From assembly GCA_024275045.1 (NCBI GenBank), contig JAJRZX010000065.1, positions 1 through 33,121 on the forward strand: a DNA stretch of 33,121 bases, given 5' to 3'. Source of the stretch: Deltaproteobacteria bacterium (lineage in GTDB: Bacteria; Desulfobacterota; GWC2-55-46; JADFVP01). A program made the position numbers and the translations under genes. The notes under the pieces were generated by a model. It was not told the DNA's origin. It did no database searches and saw nothing but the letters and a program-made list of their open reading frames with translations. This document shows, piece by piece, positions 23,975 to 32,847 of the stretch. Every line of letters starts with the position of its first letter. Position 1 is the stretch's first letter.

Positions 23975-26212
23975 TTAGACAATATCAAGAATAAACTCAA
24001 GAAACCTCTTCACCTCTGACTGGTCCTTAAGGTAATAATCCGACTCCCTGCTCATGCCTATGGATACAGAGAGCCCCCATCCCTTTAAGACCTTGTAGGC
24101 GTCCTCATCAGTGGTATCATCGCCTACATAAACAACGTCCCTTCCCGGCATCATGGTATCGCATATCCATTTCACGGCATCGCCCTTATTCCATATATCA
24201 CGGGGGCGTATCTCAAAGACTTTTTTGCCCGAGGTTATGCGCAGCGAATCATCGTGGCCCTGAACGCAGTTAAAGAAGACATCGAAAAAATCAGCGAGTT
24301 GACGGGTCTTAACCTGCCTGTAGTGAATGGATACGGTTACGCCCTTGTCCTCTATGATTACGCCGGGAATGCCAGAGACCCCATCGGTGAGTCTGCTTAA
24401 AATGTCCTCGATAAGATCTCTTTTTTCAGTCTCGTTCTGAGTTACCACCACACCTGCCCCGTCCCAGATCTCGGCACCGTGATTACCTGCGTATATTAAA
24501 TCCGCGATGCCTATGCGTTCCCTGATATCAGTGAGGCCGCGGCCGCTGATTACGGCTACGCGGGTTTTTTTCTTTAGACTTAGTATGAGCTCGCGCATCT
24601 CCGCTGAGAGCACGGCCGCATCAGGGGTGGCCATTATCGGTGTAAGGGTACCGTCAAAATCAAGAAAAACAACAGGCGGGCCCGCGGCGTTCTCGCCAAG
24701 TATCATTGAGAAATCCTCTTTATGATCAAAGACATAAGAGAGGCTCTCATCCATGGAAGATGAGACTCTGAGAATGGCGCGTATTATATCGAATATCCAG
24801 TGGTATATATCAAAGTCCCGTACATGGGTGCGTAGCGCTGACATGCGCGCCTTTTTTTCTCTTGCCGATAATAACAGGGCATCCTTTATCTTGTCGGCAA
24901 AGTCCTCAACATCATATGGATTTACAAGCATGGCGCCTTCGAGCTCCTCGGCAGCGCCTGCGAACTCGCTTAAGATAAGTATGCCCTTCTCATCCACCTG
25001 CGAGGCGATAAACTCCTTTGCCACAAGGTTCATCACGTCATAAAGGGAGCTTACAATGGCTACATCGGCAAGCCTGTAGTATACGGAGAGGTCCTTGACC
25101 TCGGCCTTTTTGTCAAGGTACACCACGGGCCGCCACCCGTCCTTTGCAAAACGTATGTTTATCTTATTAACAAGGGCCTCCACGGCCTTCTTGTACGTTA
25201 TATACGGCTGGCTCATCCTTGTGGGCACGGCTATCTGTACAAAGGTAAACTTGCCTCTAAAACTCCTGTACTTCTCAAAGAATAAATTTATGGCCTGCAG
25301 CCTCTTGATAAGGCCCTTTGTGTACTCAAGCCTGTCAACGCCTATGCCGAGATAATTACCAAGCTCCAGCCTGCCGTGTATTTTTTTAATGGTGTTAACG
25401 GTTCTTCTGGAGCTTGCGTGGTTATTGAATTTATCAAAATCAATACTTATGGAAAAGGACTCCAGGCGGGTGATATGACCTTTGTAGGTAACGGTGCTGT
25501 TATCGTAATCCACCTCCGCGTCGTCAAGGCACTCGCGAACACAATCCATGAAGTTCCGTGTAAAGAGCGGTATCTGAAAACCAAGCAGATCATTGCCAAG
25601 GAGCCCCACAATGAGCTCCTTTGCCTGCGGGCATACCCTGAAGGCAAACCAGTTGGGCCAGGGGATGTGCCAGAAATGCATAAGGGGCAGATCCGGAACC
25701 GCAGCCTTTATCATGGCAGGGGCAAGACAGAGATGATAATCATGGAGCCATACAATAGAGTCGGCGGCGACCTCGGAGATAACGGCATCAGCGAATTTTT
25801 GATTCACCACAACATAATCCCGCCAGAATTTCTTCATAAAAAAAACTCTGTCAAGGGAGAGATGACAGAGCGGCCAGAGCATGTGATTTGAGTATCCGTT
25901 ATAGTAGTTATTAACCTCCCGCGAGGTTAACCAGACGCGTTTAAGGTTATAAGAGGGGTTCTCCGGCGGCACGGCTACGCAGTCGTTGGTAACTGTCTCT
26001 TTATCGGCGTTGCCGCTGCCCCAGGCCACCCATGTGCCGCCAACAGCTCGAAGCACGTCATCCATGGCCGAGGTAAGTCCTCCGGCGGGTCGCTCTACCT
26101 TAAGCCCCGTGGCGGTTCTCTTATGGACATAGGGCTCACGGCTTGATACTACGATGAGGGACCTATCTGCGAAGTTGTCTTCTACAAGTGCCTTTAGCCG
26201 GCTTATGCTCAT
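23975..26212 (-). CDS. bifunctional GT20 synthase / HAD phosphatase (trehalose-6-phosphate synthase-phosphatase type)
   Basis: 745 residues, an OtsA-OtsB fusion. The GT20 part (~15-480) has GGLTSAMDDVL, NGYSNHMLWPLCH, VWLHDYHLCLAP, HFWHIPWP, VDRLEYTKGLIKRL (donor-phosphate Arg/Lys), VMNLVAKEF and LSEFAGAAEEL. The HAD part (~510-740) has FLDFDGTLTPI (nucleophile Asp), VISGRG, YAGNHGAE and GDDTTDEDAY. The combined reaction is NDP-glucose plus glucose 6-phosphate to trehalose 6-phosphate, then trehalose. Deviations from E. coli OtsA: SSR for SNR, YDVMNL for RDGMNL, HIPWP for HIPFP. The nucleotide donor, or even the acceptor, may therefore differ; glucosylglycerol-phosphate synthases are relatives. 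ATG overlaps the treT stop by four bases. Confidence 0.9.
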   Translation of the reverse strand: MSISRLKALVEDNFADRSLIVVSSREPYVHKRTATGLKVERPAGGLTSAMDDVLRAVGGTWVAWGSGNADKETVTNDCVAVPPENPSYNLKRVWLTSREVNNYYNGYSNHMLWPLCHLSLDRVFFMKKFWRDYVVVNQKFADAVISEVAADSIVWLHDYHLCLAPAMIKAAVPDLPLMHFWHIPWPNWFAFRVCPQAKELIVGLLGNDLLGFQIPLFTRNFMDCVRECLDDAEVDYDNSTVTYKGHITRLESFSISIDFDKFNNHASSRRTVNTIKKIHGRLELGNYLGIGVDRLEYTKGLIKRLQAINLFFEKYRSFRGKFTFVQIAVPTRMSQPYITYKKAVEALVNKINIRFAKDGWRPVVYLDKKAEVKDLSVYYRLADVAIVSSLYDVMNLVAKEFIASQVDEKGILILSEFAGAAEELEGAMLVNPYDVEDFADKIKDALLLSAREKKARMSALRTHVRDFDIYHWIFDIIRAILRVSSSMDESLSYVFDHKEDFSMILGENAAGPPVVFLDFDGTLTPIMATPDAAVLSAEMRELILSLKKKTRVAVISGRGLTDIRERIGIADLIYAGNHGAEIWDGAGVVVTQNETEKRDLIEDILSRLTDGVSGIPGVIIEDKGVTVSIHYRQVKTRQLADFFDVFFNCVQGHDDSLRITSGKKVFEIRPRDIWNKGDAVKWICDTMMPGRDVVYVGDDTTDEDAYKVLKGWGLSVSIGMSRESDYYLKDQSEVKRFLEFILDIV

Positions 26213-27420
26213 AACTCAAGTATGTGTCTGCCTTTATTCTGTACTGAGTACCATACGCCAAGATAGTCTCTTATATGCCTGGTGATGAGAAAGTTGTTTC
26301 TTACGTACTCTTTTGCCTCTTCGCCCATACGCCTAGCCATCTCGGGATTATTGAAAATCTGTCTTATCCTGAAGGCCGCACCATGAACGGAATGAACGAG
26401 AAAACCCGTAACTCCGTGCTCTATCTGAAGAGGTATGCCGCCTACGGCGCCTGCCACAACTGGTTTGCCCTTCCACATGGCCTCGCTTACGGTAAGACCA
26501 AAGCCCTCTTTCAGGGATTTCTGCACCACAACGGTAGCAGCGCGCTGCAGGGCGTTAATATCTTTATTGCTGAATGGGGGCAGCATCAGTATATGAATAT
26601 CCGGGTCTGTGCCGGCGGCCTCTTTTACTTCCTCAAGCACAATATCAGCCTCAGGGTCATCCGTAGCAGGGCTGCCTGCGAGAACAAGTATGCAGTCATT
26701 GTATTTTTTTACGTTGCGGTAAGCCTCTATCACTCCCACAGGGTCTTTAAAGCGGTCAAAACGAGAGACCTGAAGTATCATCTTTCGGTCCGCGGGCAGC
26801 TCGAACTTCGCCAGCGTCTCCGCGACCTCCTCTGCGGTAAGGTCTCTGTTCTTATCTGCAAGAGGGTCAATGGAAGGCGGTATTATGAACTCGTCCATAT
26901 CCATTGGTTTGGCAAACTTGGATACAGAAAATATTGAGGCGTCATAGAGCCTGCAGTAGCGCTCCACATTATTGTAGACCTGCGGCATGGGGTTGGAGAT
27001 ATCTATATGGCATCTCCATATCCAGATACCCTCTTTTCTATACTCCACAAGGGGCACGGGCTGAGGGTCGTGTATTATTACGGCATCGGCCTCAAGGTTC
27101 ATGGTAGAGGCGTTTTTTTTGTTAATATCATAGTGGTGCTGCCACATGGCATCGGTTATTATCTCAGTATCACCCTGCAGTGCGTTATGGACTTTTTTTG
27201 TCATATCAAAAAAGTCGCCGTCGCCCTCAATGGCCTCCCAGCGCACGTCTATGCCAAGGTCTTTTAAAAACGGGACCATGCGAACAAGTATCTCAGCCAC
27301 GCCTCCTCCGGCAAGGGTGGAGTTTACGTGAAGGAATTTTTTGTCCCTGAAGATATTACATAATTTTTTTACGAGAATAAGATCTCCCTGCGGGGCTATA
27401 CCCGTGTATTGATCTATCAT
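26209..27420 (-). CDS. treT: trehalose glycosyltransferring synthase TreT-like (GT4)
   Basis: 403 residues, GT-B fold. Features: FLHVNSTLAGGGVAEIL (nucleotide-sugar glycosyltransferase start with the TreT-type GGGVAEIL), AVIIHDPQPVPLVEY, IWRCHIDISNP, ILQVSRFDRFKDPVGVIEAY, VVQKSLKEGFGLTVSEAMW (E-x7-E) and VGGIPLQIEHGVTGFLV. TreT condenses NDP-glucose with free glucose to make trehalose directly, a reaction that is reversible in known enzymes. It is coupled by ATGA overlaps to both neighbours, so it is made together with a two-repeat protein and the OtsA-OtsB fusion. It gives the cell a second route to the same type of product. The assignment rests on motif recall, not on a search. Confidence 0.85.
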   Translation of the reverse strand: MIDQYTGIAPQGDLILVKKLCNIFRDKKFLHVNSTLAGGGVAEILVRMVPFLKDLGIDVRWEAIEGDGDFFDMTKKVHNALQGDTEIITDAMWQHHYDINKKNASTMNLEADAVIIHDPQPVPLVEYRKEGIWIWRCHIDISNPMPQVYNNVERYCRLYDASIFSVSKFAKPMDMDEFIIPPSIDPLADKNRDLTAEEVAETLAKFELPADRKMILQVSRFDRFKDPVGVIEAYRNVKKYNDCILVLAGSPATDDPEADIVLEEVKEAAGTDPDIHILMLPPFSNKDINALQRAATVVVQKSLKEGFGLTVSEAMWKGKPVVAGAVGGIPLQIEHGVTGFLVHSVHGAAFRIRQIFNNPEMARRMGEEAKEYVRNNFLITRHIRDYLGVWYSVQNKGRHILEL

Positions 27421-28091
27421 CTTCCCATTATCTCCATATCACTGTGAACTTCTTCCTCAACAAACTCGATAATATCATATCTGATATTCTCAATGTTGAG
27501 CATAAAAGGGTCTATGGAAGCAATGCGCGCGGCAAGGGCTTCTTTTTTAAGCGTATCCTTTATCCACTTGGCAAAATCCCCTGAGTCCTGCCCCAGCCTC
27601 TTTCTGGCAAGGTAAAAATGGTAGTAGATACACCCCTGGTCCACGTGTTTTATGGCCATGAGAAACTCCGCCAGGTTCCTTACCCGCATGCCTATGGGAA
27701 AGACAAAACTTACGGTCTCGTTAAAATAAAACTCATCTCCGGGCAAGGCCTCGCGGGGCTCGGGAAAGGTCTCAAGGTATATGTCTATCTGTCCCAGTAT
27801 GGCGGCTCTGAGGTCATCTATCTCCGTAAAAGCGAATATGTCTATGTTGCAAAGGTACTCTGATAAGGCCCTCTCCTCAAGGCACTCACCTGCCCAGTGC
27901 CCGAAATCATTGGTGTACTCAAGGCTGTGACCTTTAATAAAATACTGATATGTGTGATGAAAGATAGAGTCAATGCTTATGGTAGAGATAAGGTCACGGA
28001 GCTCACGGAGGTTGCGCGCCCTCTGCCCCGTGGATTTGGTAAGGCCGATACACTGGCGAAACTCAAACTCGTTTTTTACTGCTGATTCCAT
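27417..28091 (-). CDS. uncharacterised protein made of two ~80-residue repeats (possibly DUF5752)
   Basis: 224 residues without signal peptide or membrane segments. Two halves align with an offset of 110-112: RARNL (24-28) with RVRNL (136-140); SIFHHTY (42-48) with CIYYHFY (154-160); DFGHW (62-66) with DFAKW (172-176); ALSEYLCNIDIF (75-86) with ALAARIASIDPF (185-196). Conserved His, Tyr, Trp and Asp residues in each half could form a binding or catalytic site. From memory it resembles the DUF5752 family, often found near trehalose synthesis genes, but I cannot verify this. It overlaps mscS by 16 bases and treT by four, so it is translated together with them. Its function is unknown; a regulator or partner of the osmolyte enzymes is an inference. 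Confidence 0.85.
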   Translation of the reverse strand: MESAVKNEFEFRQCIGLTKSTGQRARNLRELRDLISTISIDSIFHHTYQYFIKGHSLEYTNDFGHWAGECLEERALSEYLCNIDIFAFTEIDDLRAAILGQIDIYLETFPEPREALPGDEFYFNETVSFVFPIGMRVRNLAEFLMAIKHVDQGCIYYHFYLARKRLGQDSGDFAKWIKDTLKKEALAARIASIDPFMLNIENIRYDIIEFVEEEVHSDMEIMGR

Positions 28092-29149
28092 TCTTTTTCC
28101 TCCCTTACATATACCGTCCTGTGGGGATATGGTATCTCTATACCTTCCTTGCGAAAACGCTTAAAAATACGCTTTCTTAGCTCATGCTGAACAAGGTACT
28201 GGTCCACAAACTCCTTTACCTTGCATATTAAAGTAAAATCCAGCGAACTCTCGCCAAACCCCGGGATAAACCGTACAAATGGGTCATCGGCCTCAGGAGC
28301 GCCAACAAGGCCCGGGACCTCGCCTATGGCGCTCATGGCCTCTTCTGTAAGCACGCGCTCCACATGATCGGGGTCGCATGAGTAGCTTACGCCCACGTTA
28401 ATAAGGAGGCTCATCCATTTTTCGGGGAGATAATAATTCGTTACAATGGATTGACTGAGCTTGCTGTTGGGGATTATCACCTCGTTATTGCCAAGCATGC
28501 GTATACGTGTTGTACGCCAGGTAATGTCTTTTACATACCCCTGCTCGCCGGACTCGAGTTTTATAAAGTCCCCCACCCGTACGCTGCGTTCAAGGAGTAT
28601 ATGAAGGCCCGCGAAAAAGTTGGTAAGTGAATCCTGCAGCGCAAGGGCCACGGCAAGACCACCAACGCCAAGGGCTGTCAGGAGCGGGGTAATGGATATT
28701 CCAAGGAGCGATAGAACGATGAGGAAACCAACTACAAGGATTACGCCCTTTATTATGGCGTAAGTAAGCCCTGTTGTGGGCATGGGCATCTTACTTCTGC
28801 TTATATAACCCTCGAAAATCCTCCCCGATAGATTGGCCGCCGCAAGGGTCATGGAGATGATGATAAGTACGTATATGCCCTTGGTTATGTAGTTTACATA
28901 CCGAAGCGGCAGTGAAGATACGGCCACGCCCACGTACAGACCTATTGCGATGGACCAGTATATGGAGGGCGTCCTCAGGGCCTTGAGTATAATATCGTCA
29001 ACATTGGATTTTGTGCGCGTGGTGCCCTTGCGCATAAGCTTAAAAGCAGCGCCCCTGATGATAAGCATGACAATAATAATGGCAATGGTTACGGCGGCGG
29101 GTATGATAAATTCCTTGAAGTTGCCAAGTTCTTTCAGGTACTGCTCCAT
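28076..29149 (-). CDS. MscS-family small-conductance mechanosensitive channel
   Basis: 357 residues. Four or five membrane helices lie before residue ~165: IIPAAVTIAIIIVMLII, IYWSIAIGLYVGVAV, GIYVLIIISMTLAAANL, IIKGVILVVGFLIVLSLL and the pore helix PLLTALGVGGLAVALALQDSL with its Gly/Ala packing pattern. The cytoplasmic beta domain follows: RVGDFIKLESGEQGYVKDI, WRTTRIRMLGNNEVIIPNS and KLSQSIVTNY. The C-terminal alpha/beta part ends YPHRTVYVREEKEW. MscS channels open on membrane tension and release solutes during hypo-osmotic shock. Here the gene starts the operon that makes trehalose-type osmolytes, linking synthesis and release. The start is ATG with GTGGGG upstream. Confidence 0.93.
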   Translation of the reverse strand: MEQYLKELGNFKEFIIPAAVTIAIIIVMLIIRGAAFKLMRKGTTRTKSNVDDIILKALRTPSIYWSIAIGLYVGVAVSSLPLRYVNYITKGIYVLIIISMTLAAANLSGRIFEGYISRSKMPMPTTGLTYAIIKGVILVVGFLIVLSLLGISITPLLTALGVGGLAVALALQDSLTNFFAGLHILLERSVRVGDFIKLESGEQGYVKDITWRTTRIRMLGNNEVIIPNSKLSQSIVTNYYLPEKWMSLLINVGVSYSCDPDHVERVLTEEAMSAIGEVPGLVGAPEADDPFVRFIPGFGESSLDFTLICKVKEFVDQYLVQHELRKRIFKRFRKEGIEIPYPHRTVYVREEKEWNQQ

Positions 29150-29362
29150 GTAGACCCCACGTCTTTAAGAATTTTAATGCTATGACGGTAAGCCAAAAGC
29201 AATCTTACCATATAACATAATATCTAAAGGTATGTTTTACAAGCATAAACTAAGAACAGCCCCTTAGATGCGGGGGGCTGCCATAGAGATCTTCTCTTAA
29301 AGCCGAGTAAAGCGCATATCCCCTCTCACTCCCCGGTGCGTACCACTGCCCCTTTAAGAGTC
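29150..29362. other. intergenic region between pgl and mscS
   Basis: 213 bases with no gene. On the minus strand it holds the terminator-like hairpin at 29257-29280 and then an AT-rich stretch with TTGTAA and TATGTT at 17-base spacing (about 29213-29241), a possible weak promoter for mscS. Confidence 0.45.
29257..29280 (-). terminator. terminator-like hairpin after pgl
   Basis: CAGCCCC (29257-29263) and GGGGCTG (29274-29280) are perfect 7-base arms. On the minus strand the stem is followed by TTCTTAGTTT, an imperfect T run. It separates the pentose-phosphate unit from the osmotic unit. Confidence 0.65.
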
Positions 29363-30103
29363 TCAGAGCATTGAGGCGGCATCTTTATCAAGAAACCAGC
29401 GTACCCTGCCCGCGGCCCTAAGAGTAAGGGAGACCGGCAATACAGAGGGGTTGTATGGACTCTCAAGCACAGCCCTTACTACGGCGGCCTTCTCGCCTCC
29501 CTTTACAAGGAAGATAATATTGGCGGCATTCTGTATAAGGGGAGGAGTAAAGGTCACCCTGGTTGAGGCGAGTTTTTTCACATACTCCGCGGTTACGAGT
29601 TTTACCTTTTCCTTTACCGAGGCAGAGCCCGGGAAGAGCGAGGCCGTGTGCCCGTCGCCGCCCATGCCGAGAAGTATAAGGTCAAAACAGGGGAGCTCAC
29701 CGCTCTTTGTACCAAAGACCCGTCTGAGCTCGCGCTCATATGCAGGTCCCGCCGCCTCGCCAAGCTCGCCTTTTATGCGGTGTATGTTATTATCATCAAT
29801 ATCAAGCTTATCAAGAAGATTAAGCGCGGTATTGCCGTAGTTGCTATGCTCATCATCAGGGGGCAGACAACGCTCGTCACTCCAGAAAAAATGCACCCCA
29901 CTCCAGTTCACCTTCTCGCGAAAAGCCTCAAGCCCAAGCAGAGCATAAAGAGGCATGGGCGTGGTACCTCCGGAGAGTGCCACGCTAAAAGAACCGTTTT
30001 TTGCCTGAAAAAAAGAAGATAGATTTATAAAGGCGCCGGCGGCCTTGCTGTAAAACTCAAGGCTGTCTTTGCAGATTATTATCTCAGGTCTCTTAGACTC
30101 CAC
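29363..30103 (-). CDS. pgl: 6-phosphogluconolactonase
   Basis: 246 residues from a GTG start with AGAGGA 8 bases upstream, the family's normal length. Family motifs: VALSGGTTPMPLY (phosphate binding), HFFWSDERCLPPDDEHSNYG, and DLILLGMGGDGHTASLFPG with the catalytic His. It hydrolyses 6-phosphoglucono-lactone to 6-phosphogluconate in the cytoplasm. It starts 12 bases after the zwf stop codon, so zwf and pgl are cotranscribed and carry out consecutive steps. Confidence 0.94.
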   Translation of the reverse strand: MESKRPEIIICKDSLEFYSKAAGAFINLSSFFQAKNGSFSVALSGGTTPMPLYALLGLEAFREKVNWSGVHFFWSDERCLPPDDEHSNYGNTALNLLDKLDIDDNNIHRIKGELGEAAGPAYERELRRVFGTKSGELPCFDLILLGMGGDGHTASLFPGSASVKEKVKLVTAEYVKKLASTRVTFTPPLIQNAANIIFLVKGGEKAAVVRAVLESPYNPSVLPVSLTLRAAGRVRWFLDKDAASML

Positions 30104-30115
30104 GCTTTGTTCCTC

Positions 30116-31642
30116 TTAATCATTACGCCAGAAACGCCTCTCTCTGGTCATAAGCTCCTCGGCTGCATCAGGTCCCCAGGACCCGGCCTCGTACTCAACA
30201 ATCGGCGGAGCGGACTCGCCCTGCCATGCCTCTAAGATCTGAGTTATATAAGCCCACGACGCCTCTATACCGGCTTTATGTGGAAAGAGCGTGGCATCGG
30301 ATAACATGCAGTCAAGTATAAGCCTCTCGTACGCAAGGGGCAGCTCTGCCTTAAAGGTCTCGCCGTAGGAAAAATCCATGGTGACCTGCTCCATATGGCG
30401 CGACGAGCCCGGCCGCTTCACATTAAACTGAAAGGCTATGCCCTCATCTGGCTGAATCTTAAGTATGAGCGTATTATTCTCCGGGCACCCCGTAAGAGTC
30501 TGCGTAAAAAGGCATATGGGCACTCGCTTAAAGTGTATGGCTATCTCGGTTACGTTTTTTTTGAGCCTCTTGCCTGTTCTGAGATAAAATGGCACATCAG
30601 CCCATCTCCAGTTATCAATAAAGACTTTAAGGGCCACAAAAGTCTCAGTCTCAGAGTCCGCCGCGATACCCACCTCGTCTTTATACCCCGGCACCTCCTG
30701 CTCATCCAGAGTCCCTGCCGCGTATTGACCACGCACGGTATCAGATGAGACATTATCGCTGCTTATGGGGCGAAGGGCCTGCACAAGCTCTATCTTCTCT
30801 CTTCTTATCTTACCGGGGCTCATTGATGCAGGGGCCTCCATGGCAACAAGGCTTAAGAGCTGCATGAGGTGGTTCTGCACCATGTCTCGAAGCGTGCCTG
30901 ACTCCTCGAAGTATTTGCCGCGTTTACCCACACCATTTGTCTCTGCGGCAGTTATCTGCACATGGTCGATATACCGCCTGTTCCAGATGGGCTCGTAGAT
31001 TCCATTGGCAAAACGGAAGAATAGAATATTCTGCACCGTCTCCTTGCCAAGATAATGGTCTATCCTGTAAATCTGCTCCTCATCAAAATACTTTGCGATT
31101 ACCTCATTGAGGTTCTTGGCGCTGGCAAGGTCGCGGCCAAAGGGTTTTTCTATAATTACCTTTGGTCTGTCAATGGCCGCGGCACCGTCATCGGAGAGCC
31201 CGGCCTTGTAGAGGTTCTCGATAATAACCTCAAAAAAACTTGGCGGCGTGGCAAGGTAAAATATCCTTGATGCCTGCGGACCCTCGGTCTTCTCGTCAAG
31301 TACCTCAAGTACACGGGTGAGCTTTTTGTATCCGCCGTCATCATCAAAAGAAGATGAGACAAAATGAGTGTTCTGAAATAGAGCCTCAAGATGCGCCTCT
31401 TCAGGCTCACGTGGCGAGTACTTTTTAACCGCGCTTACGGCAAAATCTCTGAACTCACTGTGAGAAAAATCTCTTGTGGAGTAACCCACGATATTAAAAG
31501 TCTTTGGCATGAGCCCCAGGACTTTTAACCTGTAGAGCGCGGGCAGGAGTTTTCTCTTTGTAAGGTCTCCGGTGGCACCGAATATCACCATGGTAGTAGG
31601 CGCGGGTGTAAGTGCAGGTACAACGGATGTGCTCTCAGACAT
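30116..31642 (-). CDS. zwf: glucose-6-phosphate 1-dehydrogenase
   Basis: 508 residues from ATG at 31642, which has AGAGGA just upstream. The frame is open for 44 more codons, but that extension reads back into the end of gnd and is not protein-like. Seen: [19 protein letters not shown] (dinucleotide binding), [11 protein letters not shown], and [14 protein letters not shown] with the catalytic His and substrate-binding residues. The C-terminal beta-domain includes FYLRTGKRL. It oxidises glucose 6-phosphate and makes NADPH (or NADH), feeding the oxidative pentose phosphate pathway. It lies between gnd and pgl. Confidence 0.95.
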   Translation of the reverse strand: MSESTSVVPALTPAPTTMVIFGATGDLTKRKLLPALYRLKVLGLMPKTFNIVGYSTRDFSHSEFRDFAVSAVKKYSPREPEEAHLEALFQNTHFVSSSFDDDGGYKKLTRVLEVLDEKTEGPQASRIFYLATPPSFFEVIIENLYKAGLSDDGAAAIDRPKVIIEKPFGRDLASAKNLNEVIAKYFDEEQIYRIDHYLGKETVQNILFFRFANGIYEPIWNRRYIDHVQITAAETNGVGKRGKYFEESGTLRDMVQNHLMQLLSLVAMEAPASMSPGKIRREKIELVQALRPISSDNVSSDTVRGQYAAGTLDEQEVPGYKDEVGIAADSETETFVALKVFIDNWRWADVPFYLRTGKRLKKNVTEIAIHFKRVPICLFTQTLTGCPENNTLILKIQPDEGIAFQFNVKRPGSSRHMEQVTMDFSYGETFKAELPLAYERLILDCMLSDATLFPHKAGIEASWAYITQILEAWQGESAPPIVEYEAGSWGPDAAEELMTRERRFWRND

Positions 31643-31712
31643 AACTTCCTCTCTGATTACAGGTAAGATAAGCGCGGTGCCCTGCAGGGCTGAACACCGT
31701 GCTTGCGGTAAA

Positions 31713-32609
31713 CTACTTTTTAAATCCGTGTCCGCCGAACTCGTCACGAAGCGCCGCAAGAAGCCTTGCCGCAAATGGATTGACCTCCCTTGAGCGCAGC
31801 CTGTACAAGAGCGAGAGCGTGATTACGGGTATGGAGACGTCTTTTTCCAGCCCGTCCATAACCGTCCACCTGCCCTCGCCGGAATCAGCCACATAGGGTT
31901 TAATCCCCTCAAGAGTTCCGTCTTTTTCAAAGGCAAGCTCCGCCAGCTCCAGAAGCCAAGAGCGCACAACGCTGCCGTGGTTCCAGACACGGGAGATTTT
32001 TTCAAGGTCCAGATTATACTCCGATGCCTCAAGAAGAGAAAAACCCTCGGCATATGCCTGCATAAGCCCGTACTCAATACCGTTATGCACCATCTTCACG
32101 TAATGACCGGCACCCGGGCCGCCCATGTACTCATACCCGTTCTCCGGGGCAAGGGTCTTAAATACAGACTCGCACCTCTTAAACGCACGGGACTTTCCGC
32201 CAACCATGAGGCAATACCCCTCTGTAAGCCCCCATACCCCGCCGCTTGTGCCTGCGTCAAGAAAGTCTATGCCAAGGGCGGCAAGGGCTTTTGCTCTCCG
32301 CACCGAGTCCTTATAATTGGAGTTTCCCCCGTCGATAATACAATCGCCTTTACTGAGAAGCGGAATTAGTTTCTCAATGGTGCCGTCAACAGGTTTACCC
32401 GCAGGTATCATAAGCCATATGGTACGCGGGCCCTGAAGTTTTGAGACCATGCCCTTTAATGACCTCGCTCCGGCGGCACCGTACTTAAGGGCCTTATCAA
32501 CGGGAGCTTTATCCTTATTAAATACCACAAGCTCATGCTCACCGTCCTTTAGCAGCCTCCTAACCATATTCAGCCCCATCTTGCCAAGACCTACGAAACC
32601 TATCTGCAT
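31713..32609 (-). CDS. gnd: 6-phosphogluconate dehydrogenase, short (GndA/YqeC-like) form
   Basis: 298 residues, much shorter than the ~470-residue enzyme of E. coli, and typical of the short bacterial form. The N-terminal dinucleotide site is [26 protein letters not shown] and [13 protein letters not shown] bind substrate, and the catalytic Lys is in [17 protein letters not shown]. The C-terminal part is a single helical unit. It decarboxylates 6-phosphogluconate to ribulose 5-phosphate. Short forms often prefer NAD over NADP (family knowledge, not visible here). GAGG lies 7 bases before ATG. It is the first gene of the gnd-zwf-pgl unit, 70 bases before zwf. Confidence 0.92.
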   Translation of the reverse strand: MQIGFVGLGKMGLNMVRRLLKDGEHELVVFNKDKAPVDKALKYGAAGARSLKGMVSKLQGPRTIWLMIPAGKPVDGTIEKLIPLLSKGDCIIDGGNSNYKDSVRRAKALAALGIDFLDAGTSGGVWGLTEGYCLMVGGKSRAFKRCESVFKTLAPENGYEYMGGPGAGHYVKMVHNGIEYGLMQAYAEGFSLLEASEYNLDLEKISRVWNHGSVVRSWLLELAELAFEKDGTLEGIKPYVADSGEGRWTVMDGLEKDVSIPVITLSLLYRLRSREVNPFAARLLAALRDEFGGHGFKK

Positions 32610-32847
32610 AATAACCTCGTTTGTTTATATATTGATAAGAATTTATAGTATAATTACAGTATAGGCTTATGGGGCAAAAAACCGTAAGCAAGATTACTTT
32701 CTCTTGGAAAAAACAGGCCATATGCACGGGTAAGGTCCTCTTTAAAAATAAGAGGCCAACCTTCCCGCCAGAGTCCATGAATCGGGTTTACCGTGCTTAA
32801 AATCTAACTATATCAGTATTATCTTGATTATCAACAGGAGACCCTTT
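32610..32847. other. divergent intergenic region
   Basis: 238 bases between gnd (minus) and a secreted protein gene (plus). It holds an AT-rich stretch near gnd with TATACT/TATAAA-type sequences on the minus strand (32645-32660), probably the gnd promoter, and a hairpin CCTCTT (32737-32742) / AAGAGG (32750-32755) extended by GG/CC past one bulged T. No gene is seen. Confidence 0.45.

Noticed and set aside
23806-23994. 62-codon plus-strand frame between the Rrf2 and otsA-otsB genes
   Set aside because: It runs through two terminator hairpins, has no ribosome-binding sequence and gives a Lys-rich low-complexity product.
31643-31774. 44-codon N-terminal extension of zwf
   Set aside because: It overlaps the end of gnd and is not protein-like. 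ATG at 31642 has a good ribosome-binding site and gives the normal family start.
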